Source of the DNA: Bacillus_P idriensis_A
GTDB lineage: Bacteria; Bacillota; Bacilli; Bacillales; Bacillaceae
NCBI RefSeq assembly: GCF_050483325.1
Contig: NZ_JBCMYF010000024.1
Coordinates: forward strand, 86,589 to 150,588
Direction: 5' to 3'
DNA: 64,000 nucleotides
The position numbers and the translations under genes were made by a program. Position 1 is the stretch's first letter. Every line of letters starts with the position of its first letter. The notes under the pieces were generated by a model. The model was not told the origin of the DNA. It saw nothing but the letters and a program-made list of their open reading frames with translations, and did no database searches. Shown here in pieces: positions 8,921 to 17,797 of the stretch.

Positions 8921-9910
8921 TTAAGGCACTAAAATGAGTTTTCCTTTTGTTTGTCTTCCCTGCAGCAACTGATGGACTTCCTGCGCACTTTCTAAAGGAT
9001 AGACGCCCCCGATTGTAAGCTTTAACTCCCCGCTTTGAAGATAACCGAGCAGATCTGACAGACTTTGTAAATATAACTCTTTCTTTCTCATAATCTGCGG
9101 CAGGAAAAAACCGATGACCGACAGATTTTGTGCCATAAGTGATGACGGATTAAGCCGTGATTGTTCACCGCTCGCCACGCCATAGACAACAAGACGGCCA
9201 AACGGCGCCATGCAGGATAGTGTCTTACGGAACACATCACCTCCAGCCATTTCAAGCGCTACATCTACACCTTTTCCTCCTGTCAGCTGCAGCACTTCCT
9301 TCTCCCAGCCTTCTTTGGTATAATCCACCGCTTCATCTGCTCCCATTTCTACAGCAAGACTTCTTTTTTCCGGAGTACTAGCGGTTGCAATGACAGTTGA
9401 CGCGCCAAACAGCTTGGCAAGCTGAACAGCAATTGTCCCTACTCCGCCTGCAGCCGCATGAATCAGAACCGTTTCACCCTGTTCAATCCGCCCCATTGTT
9501 TTTAATATGTGATAAGCACTGAGCCCTTGAAGAGGAAGCGATACCGCTTGTTTGACATCCACTCCGGCAGGTACAGGTATTAACCCTCTTTCTTCCGCTA
9601 CTGTATATTCCGCATAGCCGGTTGCTCTGCTGGAACCAAGGAGCGTGACGACTTTATCGCCTTTTTTAAAGCGGGTAACATTACTGCCGATTTCTTCAAC
9701 CGTTCCCGCCACCTCTGCACCGGGTACAAACGGAAGAGGTGTATCAATGACATACTGGCCTTCTCTTCTCGCTGTATCTGCATAGTTCACGCCGATTGCT
9801 TCTATTTTGATTAAAACTTCCTTTTCTGCAGGCGTTGGGACGTCCATTTCAACCATTTTCAATACTTCAGGACCGCCGTATTCTTCTAATTGAACCGCTC
9901 TCATCATCAT
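8921..9910 (-). CDS. Zinc-independent quinone oxidoreductase (MDR family)
   Basis: About 329 residues of the medium-chain dehydrogenase/reductase family, quinone oxidoreductase / enoyl reductase branch. Visible are the GroES-like N-terminus (RAVQLEEYGGPEVLK), GVNYADTARREGQY and PGAEVAGTVEEIG, and the NADPH fold motif HAAAGGVGTIAVQLAK. No structural-zinc cysteine cluster is present, as expected for this branch. The start lies in a run GTG-ATG-ATG-ATG; AGGGGA best fits the ATGs. The gene overlaps or abuts the hydratase stop. It probably reduces an enone or enoyl intermediate with NADPH. Confidence 0.85.
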   Translation of the reverse strand: MMMRAVQLEEYGGPEVLKMVEMDVPTPAEKEVLIKIEAIGVNYADTARREGQYVIDTPLPFVPGAEVAGTVEEIGSNVTRFKKGDKVVTLLGSSRATGYAEYTVAEERGLIPVPAGVDVKQAVSLPLQGLSAYHILKTMGRIEQGETVLIHAAAGGVGTIAVQLAKLFGASTVIATASTPEKRSLAVEMGADEAVDYTKEGWEKEVLQLTGGKGVDVALEMAGGDVFRKTLSCMAPFGRLVVYGVASGEQSRLNPSSLMAQNLSVIGFFLPQIMRKKELYLQSLSDLLGYLQSGELKLTIGGVYPLESAQEVHQLLQGRQTKGKLILVP

Positions 9911-10683
9911 CACTTCCCCTGAAAGACTGGCTTGCGTTTTTCTTTAAATGCATGAATGCCTTCTTGATGATCTTGTGTCGAAATCATCAGGGTCTGGGCA
10001 ATCCGTTCCTGCTCCAAAATTTCTTCTAGTGTACTGACCGCAGAAGCATTAATGATTTTTTTCATCATTCCATAAGCCTTTACAGGTCCCTGTGAAAGCT
10101 TATGGGCATAGGAAACAGCTTCATCCTTCAGCTGCTCTAACGGAACCACTTTGTTTACAATCCCATACTCCTCTGCCTGAGCTGATGTAATTGGTTCAGC
10201 ATTGAAGAACAATTGCTTCGCTTTATAAGGACCGATGATGCGCGGAAGGAAATAGAGGCCGCCGCCATCAGAGATCAGTCCCACCTGTGAAAAACTCATC
10301 ACAAACTTGCTGTCTTCTGCTGCAAGAATTTGGTCGCATGCAAGGGCAAGATTAAAGGCTGCGCCAGCAGCGAATCCGTGTACAGCTGCAATAATCGGCT
10401 TGTCGAGGTCCTTGAATGCTTTTATGCATTCGTTCAAGCGTCCGATGTGGTCGTATACTTGCTGCCCGTCTGCTTCACCCATTGTTTTCACGTCACCGCC
10501 GGCACTGAAAGATCTGCCTGAACCGCTTAGAACCACAGCTCTTATACTGTCATCTGCTTTTGCCTGATTTACCTCATTTGTTAATGCTAAAATCATTTCT
10601 GCGCTGAATGCATTCAGCCTTTCAGGACGGTTCAATGTTAAAAACAGTACATTCCCGCTTTTTTCTACAAGTAAATCGCTCAT
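9910..10683 (-). CDS. Enoyl-CoA hydratase/isomerase (crotonase family)
   Basis: About 257 residues with the crotonase fold: RPERLNAFSAEM, the oxyanion-hole stretch RSFSAGGDVKTM and AAVHGFAAGAAFNLALACD, then FVMSFSQVGLISDGGG. An acidic residue at the first canonical hydratase position is not obvious and GLISDGGG replaces the usual GL.PG.GG, so isomerase or another crotonase chemistry is possible. The start is the ATG at 10683 behind AAGGAGGAG; a TTG two codons earlier is too close to that site. It is the sixth gene of an eight-gene operon headed by the 3-hydroxyacyl-CoA dehydrogenase gene. Confidence 0.85.
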   Translation of the reverse strand: MSDLLVEKSGNVLFLTLNRPERLNAFSAEMILALTNEVNQAKADDSIRAVVLSGSGRSFSAGGDVKTMGEADGQQVYDHIGRLNECIKAFKDLDKPIIAAVHGFAAGAAFNLALACDQILAAEDSKFVMSFSQVGLISDGGGLYFLPRIIGPYKAKQLFFNAEPITSAQAEEYGIVNKVVPLEQLKDEAVSYAHKLSQGPVKAYGMMKKIINASAVSTLEEILEQERIAQTLMISTQDHQEGIHAFKEKRKPVFQGK

Positions 10684-10702
10684 TAACAATCTCCTCCTTG
10701 AT

Positions 10703-11467
10703 TTATGTAATCAGCCAGCCGCCGTCTGCAAGCAGATCGGAACCGGTCATATATGACGCTTCGTGTGAAGCGGCAAATGCAATAATGTTTGCAATTTCTT
10801 CAGGTTTACCAACCCGCTTTAATGCGGTATTCCGCTTAATCGCTTCTTGAAATCTCGCGTTCTGAAGACCAGGTTCAGTAAGCGGAGTTTCAATAAAGCC
10901 CGGTGATACAGAATTGACTCTGATCCCACTACGTGCAAACTCATAAGCTAAGGCTTTGGTGAAATTAATGACCGCTGCTTTAGCTGAGCTGTAATGAGGT
11001 ATTTCAGCACCTGCTTTATGTCCTGAAAGCGAAGCAACATTGACAATTGCTCTATTTTCGTTCCTTACATCGCTTCGCTCTGCCATATAGCCCCCCAGTG
11101 CTTTTGAGACAAGAAAGACACTTTTTAAATTGACATCCTGAACAAAATCCCATTGTTCTGCAGTTGTTTCCATGATTCTTGAATGCACGGATCCTCCTGC
11201 ATTGTTTACAAGAATATGCAGGTCTCCAAACTCTTCTTTTACATAAGTCAGCAAAGCACTGATATCCTCTTCCTTTGTCACATCCGCAGAGAATGGATAA
11301 GCTGCAGTATCAGCAGTGTTCAGCTGTTCAGCCGCTGCTGTCAGCTTTTCTTCATTTCTGCCGACAAGAATGACTTTTGCTCCTTCTGCAATCAATCGTT
11401 TCGCCGTTTCAAATCCAATGCCGCTTCCGGCTCCAGTAACGACAGCCACTTGATGCTTAAATCTCAT
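10703..11467 (-). CDS. Short-chain dehydrogenase/reductase (SDR)
   Basis: Classical SDR of about 254 residues: cofactor motif TGAGSGIG, NNAGG, catalytic serine in VNVASLSG, YSSAKAAVINFTK (Y-x3-K) and the C-terminal GSDLLADGGW. The start is the ATG at 11467, better placed after AAAGGAAG than a GTG two codons earlier. It is one of three SDRs in the island; together with the MDR protein and the hydroxyacyl-CoA dehydrogenase it gives the island several alcohol/ketone redox activities. The substrate is unknown. Confidence 0.88.
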   Translation of the reverse strand: MRFKHQVAVVTGAGSGIGFETAKRLIAEGAKVILVGRNEEKLTAAAEQLNTADTAAYPFSADVTKEEDISALLTYVKEEFGDLHILVNNAGGSVHSRIMETTAEQWDFVQDVNLKSVFLVSKALGGYMAERSDVRNENRAIVNVASLSGHKAGAEIPHYSSAKAAVINFTKALAYEFARSGIRVNSVSPGFIETPLTEPGLQNARFQEAIKRNTALKRVGKPEEIANIIAFAASHEASYMTGSDLLADGGWLIT

Positions 11468-11481
11468 GCGCACTCTTCCTT

Positions 11482-12225
11482 TCAGTTGGAACTTGCCTTT
11501 ATCCGGCGGGAATCAACCAGTTCATTTCCTATCAATACCGGCACTGCGCTGAAACAATCCCGATTGCTGATAAAAGTGATTTCTTCTCTAAATCCATATT
11601 CTTCAAGCATCTTCCCAACTCTTGACTGTCCAAGAATCATTGCTGGCTCATGAATGCTGCCTTCGTAAAATAATTTTGCCGTCAAGGCAGAATCACTGAG
11701 GTTCCAGCCGTCCTGAGCTGTCAGCTGATGAATTAAATATCCTGCACCATAGAAGTCTTCCAGACTAAACTCTCCGGATGAACCTGAACACACGATGATG
11801 ATTGTTTCATCTTCATGTGCAGCTAAAAGAGCATCTGCGACGGCCCTGGAATTTAAAAGCGAGCAGGCATAAACTTTTTTAGCCGGGCTGCTCTTATGAA
11901 CCGCAACCGTTCCGTTAGTAGTGGATAAAATGACTTTTTTGCCGCATGCTGTGTCTTTAAGAGCGGAAGGGTTGGGATCGAGAAATCCTTCAATCGTTCT
12001 GCCTTCGTATTCGCCGACCAGAATGTACTCATCATTGGATATCCCAGCTGCACATTTCCTTGCCTGATCCTCATTCAGCACCGGGATAACGGAAACTGCC
12101 CCATGATGAATAACGGCTGCAATGGTGGATGTTGCGAGCAATACATCAAAAACAACCGCTATTTTATTCTCCATTTTGACTTCATCAATTTCTTCTTTTC
12201 TTGTCACGACATGTATTTTCCCCAT
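11482..12225 (-). CDS. ComB-like 2-phosphosulfolactate phosphatase family protein
   Basis: A 247-residue protein of the ComB family. Known members are Mg-dependent acid phosphatases that dephosphorylate (2R)-phospho-3-sulfolactate in coenzyme M synthesis, or in Bacillus (YitC) for spore sulfolactate. Family motifs seen are VVFDVLLATSTI (24-35), GEYEGRTIEGFLDPNPS (71-87), STTNGT (101-106) and CSGSSGEFSLEDFYGAG (146-162). The gene is two bases from the ACAD10-like kinase gene and shares its operon. No other coenzyme M or sulfolactate gene is nearby, so it may act on another phosphorylated hydroxy acid. That is inference. Confidence 0.82.
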   Translation of the reverse strand: MGKIHVVTRKEEIDEVKMENKIAVVFDVLLATSTIAAVIHHGAVSVIPVLNEDQARKCAAGISNDEYILVGEYEGRTIEGFLDPNPSALKDTACGKKVILSTTNGTVAVHKSSPAKKVYACSLLNSRAVADALLAAHEDETIIIVCSGSSGEFSLEDFYGAGYLIHQLTAQDGWNLSDSALTAKLFYEGSIHEPAMILGQSRVGKMLEEYGFREEITFISNRDCFSAVPVLIGNELVDSRRIKASSN

Positions 12226-12227
12226 AG

Positions 12228-13283
12228 TCAGTCCTTTTGTGCCAGGCGCAGAGCATGCTGGATCAGTGTTTCTGTAAAAGGCCCAAACCTTGCAAAGCGC
12301 TGGTCACTTGTCTGACCTTTTTTATAGCGGTAGTAAATCTGCTGGCAAATGACAGCCAGCTTAAATGTGGCAAATGTCGTGTAATAATGAATATTTGTGA
12401 CATCTCTTCCGCTTTTTCTCGCATAACTTTCAATAAACTCATCTCTTGAATAGAAGGTCCCATTTGTTGTAATCGACGGCTTGCCCATTCCCTTTTTCAG
12501 CGATTCAGGATCCCCCTCCTCCATCCAGTAGCTCATGGCGGCGCCTAAATCTGCAAGCGGATCTCCTATTGTGGTCATTTCCCAGTCAAATAAACCAGTC
12601 ATTGTTTTCAAGTCTTTTGAAAACAATGAATTATTCAATTTAAAATCATAGTGAATCACAGTCGGTTCCGGGGATGACGGCAGTTTTTCTTCCAGCCATT
12701 TTGTCAGCAGTTTCACTTCAGGAATATCATCGGTTTTTGCCCTGTGATAGCGGCCAATCCAGCCGTTCACCTGTCTCTCCATAAAGCCATCAGGCTTGCT
12801 CAGCTTTTCAAGCGCTGTTCCTTTATATGTAACGTCATGAAGACTGACAAGCGTATCCACCATCAGCTCAGAAAGGGAGTGGCCGAGCTTCTTTGATGCC
12901 TCCATTCCCGCTGGGAGCTCTGTATCCACCAGTACACCGTGCCGTCTTTCCATGACGAAGAACGGACTGCCTGCAATGGACTCGTCGCTGCTGAAAAAAT
13001 AGGGCTTGGGTGAAAGCGGAAAAAGAGGATGCAAGTCTTTCAAAATGGTATACTCTCTTTCCATATCATGAGCTTTAGGGGCAACTGGACCGAGCGGAGG
13101 CCGTCTCAATACCGCTTCCCAATCCCCTATTTTCAAAGCGTACGTTAAATTTGAAGCGCCGGTGCCAAATTGTTCAATTTGGAGGGAACCTCCGGGAATA
13201 TCATGAATTTCCGTTCTTAAGCAGTTTTCAAGGATCTTTGTATTCAGTTCTTCCCCTGTACGTACTGGAATGATTTGCGACAT
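12228..13283 (-). CDS. APH-fold kinase of the ACAD10/LvaA type
   Basis: A 351-residue protein kinase-like phosphotransferase resembling the N-terminal kinase half of ACAD10/ACAD11 and Pseudomonas LvaA. It has the loop GTGASNLTYAL (40-50), the catalytic HYDFKLNN (211-218, with aspartate 213) and the metal-binding DWEMTTIGDPLADLG (233-247). These kinases phosphorylate the 4-hydroxyl of 4-hydroxyacyl-CoA; an ACAD partner then removes the phosphate to give an enoyl-CoA. The matching ACAD is encoded at 20530-21756. In literature terms this is a hydroxyacyl-CoA kinase, not an antibiotic kinase, though automated pipelines often label it aminoglycoside phosphotransferase. Confidence 0.85.
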   Translation of the reverse strand: MSQIIPVRTGEELNTKILENCLRTEIHDIPGGSLQIEQFGTGASNLTYALKIGDWEAVLRRPPLGPVAPKAHDMEREYTILKDLHPLFPLSPKPYFFSSDESIAGSPFFVMERRHGVLVDTELPAGMEASKKLGHSLSELMVDTLVSLHDVTYKGTALEKLSKPDGFMERQVNGWIGRYHRAKTDDIPEVKLLTKWLEEKLPSSPEPTVIHYDFKLNNSLFSKDLKTMTGLFDWEMTTIGDPLADLGAAMSYWMEEGDPESLKKGMGKPSITTNGTFYSRDEFIESYARKSGRDVTNIHYYTTFATFKLAVICQQIYYRYKKGQTSDQRFARFGPFTETLIQHALRLAQKD

Positions 13284-13308
13284 TGAATCACCTCTTTTGT
13301 TTGAAGAT

Positions 13309-13716
13309 TCAGATTTTTATCCCTGCAGCAAACCGCTTCAGCTTCACCCTAAGATGTTCCGGCATGGCTTCTGTCGCCTGAGTCTTAAAATTAAATGTGA
13401 CAATGACTGCTTCACCTTCGGCAATCAGCCTTCCGGTCTCCTGCTCCGTTATTTCATGAAGAACGGTAAAGCTTTTTGAACCGATTTTCAAAACGGCGGT
13501 TTTAATGATCAGATGCTCGTTGAAATAAGCCTGGCCGCGAAAATCACATGTCGCTCTTGCAAGGATAAACGGCCAGTCCCCTGAAGACATAGAGTAGCCC
13601 AATGCTTCAAAAAACTGTACTCTTGCATCTTCCAGATAAATAAAGTAACTCGTATTGTTCACATGTCCGAGCGCATCTGTTTCGCAAAACCTTACTCTCA
13701 CCCGTGCTTCATGCAT
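13309..13716 (-). CDS. 4-hydroxybenzoyl-CoA thioesterase-like hotdog protein
   Basis: About 135 residues of the YbgC/4HBT hotdog family: the catalytic-aspartate segment RFCETDALGHVNNTSYFIYLEDARV near the N-terminus, then the hotdog sheet. The predicted role is release of free acids and CoA from short or aryl acyl-CoA thioesters. The start is uncertain: GTG at 13725 is only two bases after AAAGGG, while the ATG at 13716 is eleven bases after it; I take the ATG. It sits between the kinase and hydratase genes of the operon. Confidence 0.85.
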   Translation of the reverse strand: MHEARVRVRFCETDALGHVNNTSYFIYLEDARVQFFEALGYSMSSGDWPFILARATCDFRGQAYFNEHLIIKTAVLKIGSKSFTVLHEITEQETGRLIAEGEAVIVTFNFKTQATEAMPEHLRVKLKRFAAGIKI

Positions 13717-13731
13717 AGAGCCCACATCCCT

Positions 13732-14514
13732 TTATTTATGGCTGAAAGCAGGCTTTCTTTTTTCTATAAATGCCTGTACGCCTTCTTTGATATCTTCTGT
13801 CTGGAATACTTCTTCAAACAATTCTGCTTCAAGATCGAGTCCTTCTTCAAGTGAGCTGCTGAGTCCCTGATCAACTGCTTTTTTGATTTTGGATAGGGCA
13901 GGAAGTGAATGGCGCGTCATACGGCCTGCAAGTTCCAGCGCTTTTTGGATGCCTTCCCCTTTAGGAACGACATAGGATACAAGTCCAATATTTTTGGCTT
14001 CCTCTGCATCGATTGGATCACCAGTAAACATGAGTTCTTTTGCCTTTGCATCTCCTACTGTGCGAGGCAGTCTTTGTGTGCCTCCTCCTCCAGGGAACAA
14101 TCCGAGCTTAATTTCCGGAAGTCCGACCTGAGCATGCTCCTCAGCAATCCTGAGATCGCATGTTAAAGCGAGTTCACAGCCTCCGCCAAAAGTCAGCCCG
14201 TTTAAAACGGCGATGGTCGGCTTTGGAAACTGATCAATCCCATTCAGGAATGCATGGCCTTCAAGGAAATTTGCTTTGATTCCTTTTCTGCCGATCAGAT
14301 CAGGAAACTCTTTAATGTCAGCTCCGGCCATAAACGCCCTGTCTCCAGCACCAGTAAGGATCACGGCAACGGTTTCATTGTCTTCTTTAAGTGCTGCAAA
14401 AGCTTCTTTCAGCTCCCTTGTCACCTGCTGGTTCATGACGTTAAGCGGAGGATTATTGATCGTTACGACGGCAATTGCTCCTTTTTTTTCATATGAAACG
14501 GCGCGCTCTGTCAT
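13732..14514 (-). CDS. Enoyl-CoA hydratase
   Basis: A 260-residue crotonase with full hydratase features: NNPPLNVMNQQV, oxyanion-hole stretch DRAFMAGADIKEF, LNGLTFGGGCELALTCDLRIA, and the two catalytic acid regions around EHAQVGLPEIKLGLFPGGGGTQRLPR. It hydrates 2-enoyl-CoA to 3-hydroxyacyl-CoA, the step before the dehydrogenase encoded just upstream (genes overlap by four bases). Compared with the other crotonase at 9910-10683, this one looks like the canonical beta-oxidation hydratase. Confidence 0.92.
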   Translation of the reverse strand: MTERAVSYEKKGAIAVVTINNPPLNVMNQQVTRELKEAFAALKEDNETVAVILTGAGDRAFMAGADIKEFPDLIGRKGIKANFLEGHAFLNGIDQFPKPTIAVLNGLTFGGGCELALTCDLRIAEEHAQVGLPEIKLGLFPGGGGTQRLPRTVGDAKAKELMFTGDPIDAEEAKNIGLVSYVVPKGEGIQKALELAGRMTRHSLPALSKIKKAVDQGLSSSLEEGLDLEAELFEEVFQTEDIKEGVQAFIEKRKPAFSHK

Positions 14515-15395
14515 TTTTTCACCTCTTCTTTTTGATATGTGTACCAGCCTTTGCCTGTTTTTCGGCCAAGATCACCTTGTCTTACTTTCTGCTCAATGCA
14601 AGCGAACGGTTTATCAGCTGGATCTCCTGACTCAGCGTACCGCTGCTGCATGACGTAATATCCAACGTCAATTCCTGATAAGTCCATTAATTCAAACGGG
14701 CCGATTGGATGATTTAAGGCTTTGCGGCATATAATATCGATATCTTCATAGCTTGCATAGCCCTCTTCATAAAGGAAAACAGCTTCTCTCTGAAGTGCTC
14801 CTAAAATGCGATTGGCAATAAAACCTGAGATTTCTTTCTTCAAAAGCACAGCTGTGCGGTTGATTGTTTTACAAACATCCATTGTTAATTCAGCTGTTTC
14901 GTTTGAGGTCTTCTCACTCATGACGACTTCTACACAATCCATGACAAGAGGCGGGAAAAAGAAATGCATGTTCACGACTTTGTCTTCCCGATCTGTTGCA
15001 GATGCGATCAGAGAATTCACAATCGTTGAGCTGTTGGAGGCCAAAATAGCATGCGGCTTTGCAAGCAGATCCAGTTTTGCAAAGAGATCCCGTTTCACAT
15101 CAAGCTTCTCTACTACAGCTTCAATAATGAAATCTGCATGACTTGCTGCTTGCTCAAGTGACGATGTGAATTTCAGTCTTGAAAAAGCAGCCTGCTTCGC
15201 TTCTTCTGTCAGTTTAGATTTTTTCACCCATTTATCCATGATGGAATGCAAGGTTGACTCCGCTTTTTCTAAAGCGCTTTCTTGTACATCCTGTAAAATG
15301 GTTTCATAGCCTCCAAGCGCAGACAGCATTGCAATTTGATGTCCCATCTGTCCTGCTCCAATGACCGAAATTTGCTGAATATCCTCTTTTTTCAT
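14511..15395 (-). CDS. 3-hydroxyacyl-CoA / 3-hydroxybutyryl-CoA dehydrogenase
   Basis: A 294-residue NAD-dependent dehydrogenase: Rossmann motif VIGAGQMGHQIA (11-22), catalytic region VNMHFFFPPLVMDCVEVV, SGFIANRILGALQREAVFLYEEG and the C-terminal NHPIGPFELMDLSGIDVGYY. It oxidises 3-hydroxyacyl-CoA to 3-oxoacyl-CoA. It is the first gene of the eight-gene operon down to the quinone oxidoreductase and follows a TetR-type palindrome by about 20 bases, so the TetR protein encoded next door probably represses it. Confidence 0.92.
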   Translation of the reverse strand: MKKEDIQQISVIGAGQMGHQIAMLSALGGYETILQDVQESALEKAESTLHSIMDKWVKKSKLTEEAKQAAFSRLKFTSSLEQAASHADFIIEAVVEKLDVKRDLFAKLDLLAKPHAILASNSSTIVNSLIASATDREDKVVNMHFFFPPLVMDCVEVVMSEKTSNETAELTMDVCKTINRTAVLLKKEISGFIANRILGALQREAVFLYEEGYASYEDIDIICRKALNHPIGPFELMDLSGIDVGYYVMQQRYAESGDPADKPFACIEQKVRQGDLGRKTGKGWYTYQKEEVKK

Positions 15396-15415
15396 CAGAA
15401 TCCTCCCCTAACGAC

Positions 15416-15431
15416 TACTAACCAGTCGGTA
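15416..15431. promoter_or_regulatory. Putative TetR operator, site 1
   Basis: TACTAACCAGTCGGTA is a 16-bp near-palindrome of the form TACYRACYRGTYRGTA, between the tetR stop and the 3-hydroxyacyl-CoA dehydrogenase start. It shares all but two bases with a second copy at 21780-21795 in front of the acyl-CoA dehydrogenase operon. Confidence 0.7.
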
Positions 15432-15471
15432 TGTTATAGACAAAGAAATTCCCGGTTCCCCGAAAACCCCT

Positions 15472-16035
15472 CTATTTATTTAATCCTTCAAGCACCATTT
15501 TCAGAAAAATGTCCGATACTTCCCGATCCGATACGCGGCCATTTGGATCAAACCAGAAATAACTCCAGTTCGTCATGCCCAAAATCCCGAATGTGACAAT
15601 ATCCATCGGCAGATCTGAGCGGAATTCGCCTGCAGCAATTCCCGCTTCAAGCACCTGCTGAATCTTCACTCTGAATAGATCCCTTTTTGCAACTACCTCT
15701 GCCATATCTTCTTCACTCAAATTTCTCATTTCCCTGAAGAAGACCTTTGCGCTTAATCCCTCTTTTTCAATATCATGAATGAGCATATAAACCATCTCAT
15801 GCAATTTATCTTTGTACATTTTCTCATCATCCTGGATGATTTCTTCCTGTTTGCGCAGAAGATCGTCAATGTACTTTAAGTGTATGGCCATTAACAGCTC
15901 AGTTTTGCTTTTATAGTAATAATAAAACGTGCCTTTTGTGACACTCAGGGCGTCTACAATATCCTGGATTGATGTTTCTTTAAACCCTTTTTCTCCGAAT
16001 AGCTGAATGCTTTGCTGGATGATTTTTTCTTTCAT
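15472..16035 (-). CDS. TetR/AcrR-family transcriptional regulator
   Basis: A 187-residue repressor with an N-terminal helix-turn-helix (GFKETSIQDIVDALSVTKGTFYYYYKSKTELL, about residues 18-49) and a helical ligand-binding domain of about 130 residues. It resembles the acyl-CoA-responsive FadR/YsiA-type regulators of Bacillus in size and in its fatty-acid gene context. It lies between an acyl-CoA ligase and the beta-oxidation operon, and the two 16-bp palindromes at 15416 and 21780 are its likely targets. The inducer is probably a CoA thioester of the pathway (inference). Confidence 0.88.
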   Translation of the reverse strand: MKEKIIQQSIQLFGEKGFKETSIQDIVDALSVTKGTFYYYYKSKTELLMAIHLKYIDDLLRKQEEIIQDDEKMYKDKLHEMVYMLIHDIEKEGLSAKVFFREMRNLSEEDMAEVVAKRDLFRVKIQQVLEAGIAAGEFRSDLPMDIVTFGILGMTNWSYFWFDPNGRVSDREVSDIFLKMVLEGLNK

Positions 16036-16117
16036 TATGCCTAATCCTCTCTAGCCTAGATTAAAGAGATTATACCATAAGCCTTATCATGAGATTCATA
16101 GTTTATCTGCTTTCTAT

Positions 16118-17722
16118 TCAGCTTTTTACACCTTCTTCTCTGAGAGCCCTCCGCAATATTTTCCCGACGCTTGTCTTTGGCAGCTGTTCGCGGAACTCAA
16201 TAATGGCAGGCACTTTATAGGATGCCAATTGACTGCGGCAAAATGAAATAATTTCTTCTTCTGTTGCCGTTTTCCCTGGTTTTAATACAGCAAAGGCTTT
16301 AACTGTCTCACCGCGGTAAGGATCAGGCACGCCTATGACTACTGCTTCCTGTATCGCTTCATGCTCATATAAAACTTCTTCAATATCGCGGGGATAAACA
16401 TTGTATCCGCTGGCAATGATCATATCTTTTTTCCTGTCGACAATATATAAATATCCATCCTCATCGACTTTTGCGATATCCCCTGTATAGAGCCAGCCAT
16501 CCCGAATGGTATTGGCTGTTTCCTCGGGCATATTCCAGTATCCTTTCATTACCTGAGGACCTTTTATAATCACTTCTCCGAGAGTCCCTGCTGCAGTCTC
16601 TTCCAGTCCGGTTGCTACATCGACAATTTTATATGCTGTTCCAGGCACCCCGATGCCGACACTGCCCGGCTTCCGCTTTCCAAACGGAGGATTGCAGTGT
16701 GTCGTAGGGGCTGCTTCGGATAAGCCGTATCCTTCTAAAATTTTCGCACCTGTTTTCCGTTCAAATTCTTTAATCAGTTCAACAGGCATTGGAGCGCTTC
16801 CGCTGTTGCAAATACGGACGCTGCTGATTCCGTATTCTTCTGCTTTTGGATGGTTTGTGATTGCTACATACATGGTCGGAACTCCCGGAAAAATCGTCGG
16901 CTGCTCGCGTTTAATCGTCTGCATCACTTCTTCAAGATCAAAACGCGGCAGCATGATCATGGAGTTGCCCCGAAGAACCGTTAAGTTCATGCAGGATGTC
17001 ATCCCAAATACATGAAACAATGGAATAACAGTTAAGCAGCGCTCTGAGCCTGATTTCACTTCATTTTTAAAAAATTCATACGACTGATAAATGTTTGCCA
17101 TTAAATTCCGGTGTGTGAGCATGGCCCCTTTTGATCGTCCGGTCGTTCCGCCTGTATATTGCAGGACCGCAATATCATGCTCCGGTTCAATCTGAATTGG
17201 CAGCACTTCTCCTGAACTCATTCCCAAAAACTGCTGAAACGAATAATCACCTGGATCTGGTGTGAATTCTTTCTGAAGACTCACTGTTATCACTTGCTTT
17301 AATTTAGTATTTTCCCTAATTGCATTTACCCTTGGATAAAGAGCATCAAAAACGACGATTGTTTCTGCCCCAGAGTCATTCAGGATATGGTTCAGTTCTC
17401 TTTCCACAAGCATTGGATTTACTTGTGTGATGATGGCCCCAGCTTTTAATGCACCATAATAAGCAACAACATACTGCGGGCAATTTGGAAGCATAATCGC
17501 CACCCGGTCGCCTTTTTGAATGCCTTTTTTCTGAAGGGCAGATGCAAAAGCATTAACCATTCCAGCAGCTTGCTGATAAGAAATAGATTTCCCGTAAAAT
17601 GAAATTGCTTCTTTTTCACCATACTTATGTACGGTTTCCTCAAACATTTGGGGAATCGACTTGTAAGGTATGTCAAAATCATGATGCACATGCTCCGGGT
17701 ACTTTGCAAACCATTTATCCAA
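16118..17722 (-). CDS. Long-chain-type fatty acyl-CoA ligase (AMP-forming)
   Basis: A 534-residue ANL-family ligase: LQYTGGTTGRSKGAMLTH (A3), GYGLSEAAP (A5), LYTGDIAKVDEDGYLYIVDRKKDMIIASGYNVYP (A7-A8) and KTSVGKILRRAL with the catalytic lysine (A10). The YTGGTTG form and overall pattern are those of FadD/LcfA proteins. It starts with TTG, nine bases after AAAGGAGG. It is the last enzyme of the run from the acyl-CoA dehydrogenase and is followed by the tetR gene 82 bases on. It differs from the second ligase at 2257-3924, suggesting two activated substrates or chain lengths. Confidence 0.9.
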   Translation of the reverse strand: MDKWFAKYPEHVHHDFDIPYKSIPQMFEETVHKYGEKEAISFYGKSISYQQAAGMVNAFASALQKKGIQKGDRVAIMLPNCPQYVVAYYGALKAGAIITQVNPMLVERELNHILNDSGAETIVVFDALYPRVNAIRENTKLKQVITVSLQKEFTPDPGDYSFQQFLGMSSGEVLPIQIEPEHDIAVLQYTGGTTGRSKGAMLTHRNLMANIYQSYEFFKNEVKSGSERCLTVIPLFHVFGMTSCMNLTVLRGNSMIMLPRFDLEEVMQTIKREQPTIFPGVPTMYVAITNHPKAEEYGISSVRICNSGSAPMPVELIKEFERKTGAKILEGYGLSEAAPTTHCNPPFGKRKPGSVGIGVPGTAYKIVDVATGLEETAAGTLGEVIIKGPQVMKGYWNMPEETANTIRDGWLYTGDIAKVDEDGYLYIVDRKKDMIIASGYNVYPRDIEEVLYEHEAIQEAVVIGVPDPYRGETVKAFAVLKPGKTATEEEIISFCRSQLASYKVPAIIEFREQLPKTSVGKILRRALREEGVKS

Positions 17723-17797
17723 TTGCAGGTTCCTCCTTTATGGTTAGGCTCTTTTTTGCTGTCATTTCATACAGCTCTCGCGAAAAAGAGCCGATGA

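Noticed and set aside
12228..13283. Aminoglycoside resistance kinase
   Set aside because: The fold is the same, but the sequence pattern and the acyl-CoA gene context fit the ACAD10/LvaA kinase group.
13309..13725. GTG start of the hotdog thioesterase
   Set aside because: Only two bases separate AAAGGG from the GTG; the ATG three codons later was preferred, though neither spacing is ideal.
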